64,000 bases of DNA. Origin: Clostridiales bacterium (GTDB lineage Bacteria > Bacillota > Clostridia > Oscillospirales > Oscillospiraceae). The stretch is taken from the NCBI GenBank assembly GCA_029268065.1, contig JAJUHC010000006.1, positions 1 to 64,000 of the forward strand, written 5' to 3'. The notes beneath the pieces were generated by a model. The model was not told where the DNA came from. It saw only the letters and a program-made list of their open reading frames with translations, and made no database searches. The translations under genes and the position numbers were made by a program. Numbering within the stretch: position 1 is the stretch's first letter; every line of letters begins with the position of its first letter. Shown piece after piece: positions 44,848 through 52,177 of this stretch.

Positions 44848-45759
44848 GTGGGCAACGCGGCGACGAAGATCGTGAGCTATCTGCTGATAATAGCGCTCGG
44901 ATACCTGCTGAAAAAGGCTCGGCTTTTTCGGACGGAGCATTCCGAGGTGCTTTCCAGGATTATACTCAACATCACGCTGCCCTGCGTCATCGTAACCGGC
45001 TTCCAGAACGTAGCCTTGTCGGGTGAATTTGCCGCTGTACTTGCAATGGGCTTTGTGTTCAACGCGGCAATGCTGGGCCTTGGCGCTTTTTTTGCGAAGC
45101 GTGCGGGAGAAAAAGACGACAAGGTGATGTACGGGCTCTTTATACCGTCCCAAAACATAGGGATATTTGGCGCACCCATCGTGCAGGCCTGCTTTTCGCC
45201 GACGGTTTCGGCGTCCATATTCATTTTTGATATTGGCAACGCGGCCATAATGTTTGGGCCGTCTTTTATAATTGCGTCGGCGGTATCGGACGGCAGGCGC
45301 GTAACTCCGCTCTCGGCGATTAAAAAGCTGCTTTCGACTGCGGCCTTTGACGCATATATACTGGTTATTGCGCTTTCACTTCTGGATTTGAAGCTTCCCG
45401 CTCCCGTTTTGTCCCTGGCGAATATCTGCGGCGCGGGCAACGGGTTTTTAGCCATGCTGTTTTTCGGCATAATGCTTGAGCCGAGGTTTGACGATTCCGA
45501 CAGACGGATGATTTCTAAAATTCTGCTTGTTCGCCTGGCTGCCGGCGCCGCCGCGGCTATTTTTGTGTGGACCTTGCACCCAATACAGCCCGAGCTTAAA
45601 ATCGGGGTTACGCTCTGCCTTTCAATGCCGATAGCGACGGCATCGGCCGCCTATGCCTCGGGCTTGAATTGCAAAAAGGAGAGAATATCGGGGGTGTCGG
45701 CCCTCAGCCTGTTTATAAGCGCGGGGCTGGCGCTTCTGCTCGCCGTATTATTTTCATAA
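44848..45759 (+). CDS. AEC-family (auxin efflux carrier-like) transporter
   Basis: A 303-residue membrane protein with about ten helices of the AEC fold (LIIALGYLLKKARLF first helix, LNITLPCVIVTGF, FIPSQNIGIFGAPI). Bacterial members export or take up dicarboxylates and similar anions. It starts with GTG 4 nt after AGGGGGGC. Substrate unknown; it follows pduL and might move an organic-acid product (inference). Confidence 0.87.
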   Translation: MGNAATKIVSYLLIIALGYLLKKARLFRTEHSEVLSRIILNITLPCVIVTGFQNVALSGEFAAVLAMGFVFNAAMLGLGAFFAKRAGEKDDKVMYGLFIPSQNIGIFGAPIVQACFSPTVSASIFIFDIGNAAIMFGPSFIIASAVSDGRRVTPLSAIKKLLSTAAFDAYILVIALSLLDLKLPAPVLSLANICGAGNGFLAMLFFGIMLEPRFDDSDRRMISKILLVRLAAGAAAAIFVWTLHPIQPELKIGVTLCLSMPIATASAAYASGLNCKKERISGVSALSLFISAGLALLLAVLFS

Positions 45760-45836
45760 AATAAAAAACCGGTGCAATTATGCTGATACATATGATACAA
45801 TGTAATTAATATTATAATGGGAAAGAGGTCGGAAAA

Positions 45837-46928
45837 ATGAATGTTACAGCTTATACGCGTCCGGGAGACTTCGGGCTTGTTATCTATGCGCTTGAAGCGG
45901 AAACGGACATCGCGGGAGAGGTCGGGGCTTCGGATTTTGAGATTACCGGAAATTATGCGGAGCGTTTCACGGATAAGATTGCGGGAGGCATAAAATCCGT
46001 ACAGCTTACAGACGGGGTCATAAAGTTTGAGCTGCACGAATTTGTTTATATGAAAAGCAGGTTCGAGATAAGGGGAAAAGGCCCCGCCGAAGGCTTTTTG
46101 GTGTCGAGAGACGATGTCACGGAGGTAAAGACTCAAATTGCGGACGAATTTGAATACTGCGAAGAGGACGGCATCCTGTACAGGCTTCACGTTCCCGCCA
46201 CGAAGGAAAAGCGGCCGCTGGTCCTCTTTCTTCACGGCGGCGGCGAGAACGGCTTTGACAACAAGCTGCAGCTTGTCGGAAGCATCGGCGCTCCGGCGAT
46301 AGCAAAAAGGTACCCGGACGCCTACGTTATGGCGCCGCAGGCGCCCGCGAGGCCGGGCTTCGACGGCGGTCCTCCGATGCCGATGTCGAAGCAGACCTTC
46401 AGCGCGAACCTTCTTTCCGCCACCGACAATCCATACGGCTGGAACAGGACGAACCTTGCCGCAATATGTAATATAATAAGGCGAATGATTGCGGCCGGCA
46501 AGGTGGACGAAAAAAGGGTCTATGTCACGGGGCTTTCAATGGGCGGCGGCGGCACGATAATGTCGCTTTCCGTCGGCGCCGGGCTTTTCGCCGCTGCGGT
46601 ACCCATCTGCCCGACAATGACCCCGGATACATACAACGTTCTCCGCGGACTGACGAAGCAGAAGCTGTGGGTAGCGGCCGCCTTCGTAGATCATACCATC
46701 TACCGCCACAAGTATATCGTGGACGCGATACTTCAGCTCCGCGACGCGGGAAACAGGGATGCGAAGCTCACGCTTTTCGCCCCTGAGGAGCTTGAGGCCT
46801 ACGGAATGGGAGTCGCCGAGGGCATTTCATATGAAAAGAAGTTTGAGGAATATCACAACTGCGCCGTTCTGGTTTATCACAACGAGCACGGCATCATGGA
46901 CTGGATGATGGATCAGACCAAGGACTGA
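45837..46928 (+). CDS. Alpha/beta hydrolase (dienelactone/PHB-depolymerase-like esterase)
   Basis: A 363-residue protein. Residues 1-110 form a beta-rich N-terminal domain of unknown function. The hydrolase core has the oxyanion motif LFLHGGGENG, nucleophile Ser in VTGLSMGGGG and a late His in YHNEHGIMDW. This layout is seen in secreted esterases and phospholipase/carboxylesterases, but no signal peptide is present, so it should be cytosolic. AGAGG lies 8 nt before the ATG. Substrate unknown. Confidence 0.82.
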   Translation: MNVTAYTRPGDFGLVIYALEAETDIAGEVGASDFEITGNYAERFTDKIAGGIKSVQLTDGVIKFELHEFVYMKSRFEIRGKGPAEGFLVSRDDVTEVKTQIADEFEYCEEDGILYRLHVPATKEKRPLVLFLHGGGENGFDNKLQLVGSIGAPAIAKRYPDAYVMAPQAPARPGFDGGPPMPMSKQTFSANLLSATDNPYGWNRTNLAAICNIIRRMIAAGKVDEKRVYVTGLSMGGGGTIMSLSVGAGLFAAAVPICPTMTPDTYNVLRGLTKQKLWVAAAFVDHTIYRHKYIVDAILQLRDAGNRDAKLTLFAPEELEAYGMGVAEGISYEKKFEEYHNCAVLVYHNEHGIMDWMMDQTKD

Positions 46929-46958
46929 TATATAACTGCGGAAGGGCGTAAATACAAC

Positions 46959-46995
46959 GTGGGCTGTCTCGAAATGGAGGTTCGAGGCAGCCCAC
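46959..46995. terminator. Hairpin between convergent genes
   Basis: A 14-bp stem GTGGGCTGTCTCGA with TCGAGGCAGCCCAC (one mismatch or wobble). On the plus strand a T-run follows after about 10 nt, so it is an imperfect terminator. Confidence 0.55.
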
Positions 46996-47015
46996 TGAGC
47001 TTTGTTTTTTGAGCG

Positions 47016-48365
47016 TCAGGAAAACAGGGACTGAAGCACAAAGTTCAGGACGAAAAGTGCGGAAGCGACCCATAGTATGGGGTGCGTGTTCTTCACGTCC
47101 CTTTTTGCGATCTTAACGACGCAGTAGAAAATGAAGCCCGCGCCGATACCGTAAGAGATGTTGTAGCAGAGCGCCATGAAGACTCCGCAGAAAAATGCGG
47201 GTATAGCCTCTTCAATATCGTCCCACCTGACGTCGATAAAAGAGGACATCATCATAATTCCCACGACGACGAGTGCCGGGGCGGTAGCCGCCATGGGTAT
47301 CGCGCTGACAAACGTGGCGAGGAAAGCGCTCAGGATAAAGAGCACGGCGGTTACGACGCTTGTAAGCCCCGTCCGTCCGCCTTCGCTGATGCCGGCGGCG
47401 CTTTCAATGTAAGTGGTAGTGTTTGAGGTGCCGAAAATCGCGCCGATGGAAGTGGCGATAGAGTCGGCGAAAAGAGCCTTGTCCATCTTGGATTTGAAGC
47501 CGGTGCTGCTTTCAAGCGCTCTCTCATCCTCTTCGCTGAAGATACCGCTGCGGCGTCCCGTTCCAATAAAGGTGCCGATGGTGTCAAAGGTGTCGGAGAG
47601 GCTGAAGGCAAAAATAGTAACAAGCGCTATGGGGATTTTGGAAGGATCGGAGAACAGAGAAATAAGACCTGCCGGGGTAAAAATCACTCCTAATGTGGAG
47701 GGCAGCGCTTTGAAGGCGTCCGCAAGGCTAATCGTATTGGAGGTCTTCGTTACTCCGACGAATATGCCGATAACCGTTGTGGCGATGATGCCCCAGAGTA
47801 TGGCGCCCCTGACCTTCATGAGCATCAGGAAAACAATCAGGAACAGTCCCACAAGGAAGAGTATGAGCGACGGCTTGTTGGGCATCGTCATGGCCGGAAC
47901 CCCGGCGGCAAAGTTTATGAGACCGGCGTCGACAAGTCCGATAAAAGCGATGAATATGCCTATACCGCCGCTTATCGCGTGCTGAAGGCTTTTCGGGATC
48001 GCCTTGATGATTTCCTTCCTTATCCTTGTGACGGTAATGAAGATGTTGATAAGCCCGCAGATAAAGACCATCGACAGCGCCTGCTGCCAGGTAAATTTAA
48101 GACCGAAGCAGACCGTAAACACAAAGAACGCGTTGAGCCCCATTCCGGGCGCCAGCGCGTAAGGCACGTTTGCGAAAAGCCCCATAACCAGAGTGCCGAT
48201 TGCGGAAGCAATAATCGTGGCGAGGAACACGGCTCCCCACTCCATGCCCGCCTGGCTTAAAACCGTCGGATTGACAACTATGATGTAGGCCATTGTGAAG
48301 AACGTCGTAACGCCCGCGATGATTTCGGTTGATACGGTCGTTCCGTTTTCCTTAAGCTTGAACAT
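47016..48365 (-). CDS. NCS2 purine permease (AzgA/PbuG type)
   Basis: A 449-residue membrane transporter with 12-14 helices. It shows the AzgA-group signatures GVTTFFTMAYIIVVNPTVLS, GLNAFFVFTV, FSLSDTFDTIGTFIGTG and GTSNTTTYIESAAGISEGGRTGLTS. The group moves adenine, hypoxanthine or guanine with protons. No purine riboswitch can be read in the 60-nt leader. It is monocistronic with its own promoter. Confidence 0.93.
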   Translation of the reverse strand: MFKLKENGTTVSTEIIAGVTTFFTMAYIIVVNPTVLSQAGMEWGAVFLATIIASAIGTLVMGLFANVPYALAPGMGLNAFFVFTVCFGLKFTWQQALSMVFICGLINIFITVTRIRKEIIKAIPKSLQHAISGGIGIFIAFIGLVDAGLINFAAGVPAMTMPNKPSLILFLVGLFLIVFLMLMKVRGAILWGIIATTVIGIFVGVTKTSNTISLADAFKALPSTLGVIFTPAGLISLFSDPSKIPIALVTIFAFSLSDTFDTIGTFIGTGRRSGIFSEEDERALESSTGFKSKMDKALFADSIATSIGAIFGTSNTTTYIESAAGISEGGRTGLTSVVTAVLFILSAFLATFVSAIPMAATAPALVVVGIMMMSSFIDVRWDDIEEAIPAFFCGVFMALCYNISYGIGAGFIFYCVVKIAKRDVKNTHPILWVASALFVLNFVLQSLFS

Positions 48366-48397
48366 ACTTTTTTCTCCCCATATCGTATTTGTGCACT

Positions 48398-48426
48398 ATT
48401 TTAAGCCTTTTCCATAATTTGAGCAA
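48398..48426 (-). promoter_or_regulatory. Sigma-A promoter of the purine permease
   Basis: TTGCTC, 17-nt spacer, TAAAAT on the minus strand, 33 nt before the ATG. Confidence 0.65.
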
Positions 48427-48469
48427 TAGTGTAAGCGACTTTGTTTTTTAAAGATTTTTCGAGGTTTTG

Positions 48470-48832
48470 TTACACTGCGTTCTTTGCCCTGTCGATAATG
48501 ATATCCGCGAGGCGCCTGTCCGCGCCCAGGGTTTTGCCCATGGTGATTTTTACGTTCGGGTGCGAAGCCGTAAACTCCCGCAGCTCTGCGGGGATGTCCT
48601 CCTTGATGTGCACCCCTTCAAAAAGAAAATATGGAATAACCTTAATATCGGTGGCCCCTTTTTCAATAAGGCTCTTAAGCCCTTTCTCGAGATTTTTGTC
48701 GCGAAACTGAAGGTAAGCTTCCTCCACCAGGGCTCCGACGAGACCTTGCCTGACGTAATCGGTAATCTGACGCATAGTCTTTTCCGTATCGCCCTCGCGG
48801 CTGCCATGAGCCAATAATAGTATTCCGGTCAT
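48470..48832 (-). CDS. cbiX: Sirohydrochlorin cobaltochelatase, short class II type (CbiX-like)
   Basis: A 120-residue single-domain chelatase. The N-terminal LLLAHGSREGDT carries the metal-site His, and the second His is in FLFEGVHIKEDI. The short (CbiXS-like) size implies a homodimer. It inserts Co2+ into sirohydrochlorin at the start of anaerobic cobalamin synthesis. AAGGAG, overlapping the cbiO stop, is 7 nt before this ATG. Being last in the cobalt-uptake operon, it links uptake to insertion. Confidence 0.88.
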   Translation of the reverse strand: MTGILLLAHGSREGDTEKTMRQITDYVRQGLVGALVEEAYLQFRDKNLEKGLKSLIEKGATDIKVIPYFLFEGVHIKEDIPAELREFTASHPNVKITMGKTLGADRRLADIIIDRAKNAV

Positions 48833-48836
48833 ATCT

Positions 48837-49727
48837 TTACTCCTTGTCTTCATATGTGTTTTCCTCGTGCGTATCGCTCCGATGGTTTTCGGCAAACAAA
48901 TGCCTGATGCTTCTTCTTGCCTGGGATATGGTGGACGCGGTGGTATCCAGGTCGAGATTATCCCTGCTGTGCAGGATGTTCATCAGATGGTTTATCCTCG
49001 GCAGACGCAGATTATGCGCCCTTAACAGGTCGGGCTGCGAGAAAAGCTCCTTCGGAGTTCCGCCGAAAATCACGGAGCCTGCGTCCAGCACATATACCTC
49101 GTCGCAGTAAAGAGGCACCAGATCTATATCGTGCGTTGATATGATTATGGTTATCCCGAGCTTAAGCTTGATTTCATCGAGGAGACTCAGGATTTCGCTG
49201 ACTCCCTGAGGGTCAAGGCCGGCAGTCGGCTCGTCGAGTATGATCACGGAGGGCTCCATGACAAGGATTCCCGCTATCGCGACGCGCTTCTTCTGCCCGA
49301 AGCTTAGGGCGTGCGTCGGCTTCCCGACTATTCCCTCTATGCCTGTCTGTTTTACGACGAGATCGACCCTTTTCCGTATCTCATCCTCCGGGAGACCGAG
49401 CTTCATAAGGCCGAAGGAGATGTCCTTCACGACGCTTGAGGAAAAAAGCTGGTCGTCGGGATCCTGAAAGACGATTCCTATCCTCCGCCTGATTTCCGTT
49501 ACTTCGCTTTTGCCGTATTTGACCTCTTTTCCCCCAAAAAGCACCCTGCCGCTTTTGGGCGTCAAAACGCCGTTCAAATTCAAAAAAAGCGTGGACTTGC
49601 CCGCGCCGTTCCCGCCGAGGATGGCGGTCGTTTTGCCCTGCTTTATTGACATACTGACGTTGTTCAAGGCGGGGGAACCGTCCTCGTATGAAAAACAGAG
49701 ATTGGATATTTCTATAATGTTCATCAT
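48837..49727 (-). CDS. cbiO: Cobalt ECF transporter ATPase CbiO
   Basis: A 296-residue ABC ATPase that energises CbiMNQ. It shows Walker A GGNGAGKST, the Q-loop VFQDPDDQLFSS, the signature ALSFGQKKRVAIAG, Walker B VIILDEPTAGLD and the switch STHDIDL. A C-terminal tail of about 60 residues (NHLMNILHSRDNLDLD) extends beyond the core. The ATG at 49727 overlaps the cbiQ stop (TGATG), with GAAAGG 5 nt upstream. Confidence 0.93.
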   Translation of the reverse strand: MMNIIEISNLCFSYEDGSPALNNVSMSIKQGKTTAILGGNGAGKSTLFLNLNGVLTPKSGRVLFGGKEVKYGKSEVTEIRRRIGIVFQDPDDQLFSSSVVKDISFGLMKLGLPEDEIRKRVDLVVKQTGIEGIVGKPTHALSFGQKKRVAIAGILVMEPSVIILDEPTAGLDPQGVSEILSLLDEIKLKLGITIIISTHDIDLVPLYCDEVYVLDAGSVIFGGTPKELFSQPDLLRAHNLRLPRINHLMNILHSRDNLDLDTTASTISQARRSIRHLFAENHRSDTHEENTYEDKE

Positions 49728-50497
49728 CAAAGCCTTTCGATCAAGCCTATCGCGGTGAAAGAAACCGCTGTAAGAATGGTCATACCTGTGAGCAGGAGGC
49801 TTGACTCCTCTTTTTCGGTGAGATAATCGAAATTGCCCTCGAAGCCCCTCGAATCAAGCGCAACGCTAATGCGGTCGACACGCCGGAGAGACCTTAAAAA
49901 TACGGTTGTTACGAGCTCGCCCAGAGAGCTCATGCTGTTTTTAAAGCCTTCGTAGCCCAGGCGAGAGGCCTGCGCCGTACGAATCCTCTGCGCTTCGTCC
50001 CAGATTATGAAGATAAAGCGGTAAATAAGCTCCATAAGCTCGATAAAAACCCCAGGCATCCTCCTCCGCAGAAGCGAGAGGAAGGAGTTCATGGGGGTGT
50101 TGAGGGAAAAGAAGTAGAGACAGGAAACGGCGCCAAGGGATTTCAGCAGAATATTAATACCAAGACTCAGGGATGGCCGGCTGATTCCGAAATACGCGCC
50201 GAAGAGCCTGAAATAAAAAAGCGCCGCAGCGGTGTCCGTTATTTTGTTGATCACTATCGTAATAACGCCGGTAACAAGGAACGCAAAGGGCACAAGCATC
50301 AGCTTGAGGTATTTTACGGGTCGGCAGCCGCCCAGAAAGAGGGTGGCTGCCGACATGACCGCAATAGTCAGCAAGCTTATAATGTTGGAGCCGAAAACAA
50401 GGCAAATCAGCATCATGCAAATGGAAAACAGCAGCTTGCTTGACGCCTTGACCCGGGAGATTTTCGATTGGTATGCGTGTTTGTCTATTCCGCTCAC
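49727..50497 (-). CDS. cbiQ: Cobalt ECF transporter T component CbiQ
   Basis: A 256-residue membrane protein that couples CbiO to CbiM. It has about five or six helices and the T-component coupling motif (AQRIRTAQASRLGYEGF). GTG 50497 overlaps the cbiN stop (GTGA). An open frame runs 46 codons further upstream, but only as a shadow of cbiN. Confidence 0.9.
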   Translation of the reverse strand: MSGIDKHAYQSKISRVKASSKLLFSICMMLICLVFGSNIISLLTIAVMSAATLFLGGCRPVKYLKLMLVPFAFLVTGVITIVINKITDTAAALFYFRLFGAYFGISRPSLSLGINILLKSLGAVSCLYFFSLNTPMNSFLSLLRRRMPGVFIELMELIYRFIFIIWDEAQRIRTAQASRLGYEGFKNSMSSLGELVTTVFLRSLRRVDRISVALDSRGFEGNFDYLTEKEESSLLLTGMTILTAVSFTAIGLIERL

Positions 50498-50781
50498 TTT
50501 TTTTCGCTCGCCTTGTACCTTTCCGAAAGCTTTCCGAAGCCGAAGCCGATTATCAGACCGCCTATCGACGCCTGAAGAGCGAAAAGAAGCGATTCGATTT
50601 CTCCGCTGGGCGGCTCGTAGATCGATTTGAACCATGGCTCATAATCGGGCTTAATTTCGGATATGACTGATTCCGCCTGATCGTCCGCTCCGCCGTACTC
50701 GCCTTGTACTATTGCGAGAGGCACTACGCATATGAGCAGGGCAAGCAGTAAAAGAAGGAGATTTTTTTTCCAAAGCTTCAT
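50494..50781 (-). CDS. cbiN: Cobalt ECF transporter auxiliary protein CbiN
   Basis: A 95-residue protein with one helix at each end (LLLLLLALLICVVPLAIV and SIGGLIIGFGFGKL) and the CbiN loop (GADDQAESVISEIKPDYEPWFKSIYEPPSGEIESLLFALQA in part). It helps load cobalt into CbiM. It lies 13 nt after cbiM and overlaps cbiQ. Confidence 0.92.
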   Translation of the reverse strand: MKLWKKNLLLLLLALLICVVPLAIVQGEYGGADDQAESVISEIKPDYEPWFKSIYEPPSGEIESLLFALQASIGGLIIGFGFGKLSERYKASEKK

Positions 50782-50794
50782 TTTTCGGCCCTCC

Positions 50795-51643
50795 TTAGTC
50801 CGCTTTCAGCGCCTGAAGCTCGGCGCTGCTGTACTTCTTGAGACCGTTATAAACAATAACGGTCAAAATCCCTTCAGCAACGGCGAGGGGCAGCTGAGTA
50901 AACGCAAAAATACCGAGGAATTTCGCCGCCGAGACGAAGAAGCCGCCTCCGGAGTCCGGGAAGGCCGCTCCGAGCTGGAGCGAAGTCACGATATATGTAA
51001 AGATGTCGCCTATGAACGCCGCAATAAAGACTGAGACGGTGCTTTTCACACCCAGCTTCTTAAGCAGGCGGTAAAGGAAATACGAGGCGAAGGGACCGGC
51101 TATTCCCATCGAGAAAGTGTTGGCTCCGAGTGTGGTCAGCCCGCCGTGAGCCAGCAGTATGGCCTGGAAAAGCAGTACGATAACGCCGATAACCGACATT
51201 GCGGCAGGTCCGAACATAATGGCGCCAAGCCCGACTCCCGTCGGGTGGGAGCAGCTTCCGGTAACGGAAGGCAGCTTCAAAGCCGAGAGAACAAAAGCAA
51301 AAGCGCCGCACATGGCGAGAAGGAGCAGCATCTTTGAGTTCCCGCTGACTTTTTTCTTGATGGAGAAGAAGCCCCTCACGACGAATGGAATGCAAAGTGC
51401 GCCCCAGGCAACCGCCCAGCCGGGCGGAAGAAAGCCCTCCATTATGTGCATGGCGTTTGCGTTCATAACCGGAAAAGCCAGGATAACCGCCAGTATAACT
51501 GCCGTCTTCTGCGCGTATTTTTCGAATAAAGCGCCGCTTTTTGCTGAAAATACACTGTTTTTTCTCCGCGTTTTTACCTCCCGGAAAAAACAGCACCCTC
51601 CTTCGGGAAGGTGCGTCAATTCCGGCCCTTGATTTTTTGCCAT
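50795..51643 (-). CDS. cbiM: Cobalt ECF transporter substrate-binding component CbiM
   Basis: A 282-residue membrane protein that binds Co2+ through the mature N-terminus [10 protein letters not shown], exposed by cleavage after NANA (residue 63), and through [11 protein letters not shown]. The start is odd. ATG 51643 has an excellent AAGGAGGG 8 nt upstream, but codons 10-20 then encode a perfect intrinsic terminator (51585-51614). No in-frame ATG, GTG or TTG lies between that hairpin and the signal peptide, so the terminator seems to be inside the coding region. The first 38 residues are atypical for CbiM signal sequences. A sequence error or non-standard start further down is the alternative. 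Confidence 0.85.
   Translation of the reverse strand: MAKNQGPELTHLPEGGCCFFREVKTRRKNSVFSAKSGALFEKYAQKTAVILAVILAFPVMNANAMHIMEGFLPPGWAVAWGALCIPFVVRGFFSIKKKVSGNSKMLLLLAMCGAFAFVLSALKLPSVTGSCSHPTGVGLGAIMFGPAAMSVIGVIVLLFQAILLAHGGLTTLGANTFSMGIAGPFASYFLYRLLKKLGVKSTVSVFIAAFIGDIFTYIVTSLQLGAAFPDSGGGFFVSAAKFLGIFAFTQLPLAVAEGILTVIVYNGLKKYSSAELQALKAD
51585..51614 (-). terminator. Riboswitch terminator inside the cbiM frame
   Basis: GCACCTTCC pairs with GGAGGGTGC (one G-U) round a CGAA loop and is followed by TGTTTTTT. The downstream arm contains AAGGAGGGT, the same 9-mer as the cbiM Shine-Dalgarno at 51652-51660. Confidence 0.8.
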
Positions 51644-51679
51644 AAAAATTGACCCTCCTTATGCTTCGTAAGGTTTGAG

Positions 51680-51862
51680 CTCTCACGGACGAAAGATAAT
51701 TGGCTTCCTCCGTCCCGGTTCCGGCACAGTATCCTGACTAATGCGTCATAGCCCGGGCCGCCTTCCCGGTTTTATCCAGTGGCATAATGGCCGTAGCTCG
51801 GCAAATACAGTTGCGAGACAGCGCGGGATTTTCACCCGCTTCCTGTAACCGAATCCGCAAAT
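51680..51862 (-). ncRNA. Cobalamin riboswitch
   Basis: A class I-type B12 aptamer on the minus strand. Recognised elements in order are AGCGGGTGAAAATCCCGC, CTGTCTCGCAACTG, the B12-box core GCCACTGG (51776-51783 complement), GGAAGGCGGCCCGGG and AGTCAGGATACTGTGCCGG. It should shut off cobalt uptake when adenosylcobalamin is abundant. Boundaries are approximate. Confidence 0.94.
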
Positions 51863-51866
51863 TATA

Positions 51867-51882
51867 ATGTTTTGCAAAACAT
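51867..51882. repeat. Perfect 16-bp palindrome at the riboswitch transcription start
   Basis: ATGTTTTGCAAAACAT, nearly extended to 26 bp by TTAT/ATAA flanks. It begins about 5 nt after the -10, so it overlaps the start site and could be a repressor operator or a 5' RNA hairpin. Confidence 0.7.
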
Positions 51883-51886
51883 CATA

Positions 51887-51914
51887 ATTATACATTAATC
51901 GGGAAAAGAGTCAA
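51887..51914 (-). promoter_or_regulatory. Sigma-A promoter of the cbi operon
   Basis: TTGACT, 16-nt spacer, TATAAT on the minus strand, immediately upstream of the cobalamin riboswitch. Confidence 0.8.
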
Positions 51915-52104
51915 GGCGTTTTTTGGCGAAAATCCATTCGGCCAGGCGTCGGCTTATGAAGGTGAAAAATACAAATGGATGCAGGCTTATAAAACGGCGG
52001 CGATAATTATGCCGAATGTACATTTATGTGCCGGCTGCTTTAAAAACAGCCTGGGCTGTGATAAAATGTGCAAAATCAAGTGGATATTTTATCAAAAAAC
52101 ATAA

Positions 52105-52135
52105 GCTTTGACCAAAGCCTTTCACGTGGTAAAAA
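52105..52135 (+). promoter_or_regulatory. Putative promoter and operator of the glycyl radical enzyme gene
   Basis: TTGACC at 52108, 16-nt spacer, TAAAAA at 52130. An inverted repeat GCTTTG-AC-CAAAGC (52105-52118) covers the -35. The stretch 51915-52104 shows no supported gene. Confidence 0.45.
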
Positions 52136-52177
52136 ATCGTCTTCCGCCTGCGGAAAAATCAGAAAGCGAGGAATAAT

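Noticed and set aside
48366..48430. Purine riboswitch upstream of the NCS2 permease
   Set aside because: The leader is only about 25-30 nt after the -10 and lacks the aptamer core.
50498..50635. N-terminal extension of CbiQ
   Set aside because: It overlaps cbiN in another frame and lacks a start signal; GTG 50497 with GTGA overlap is the natural start.
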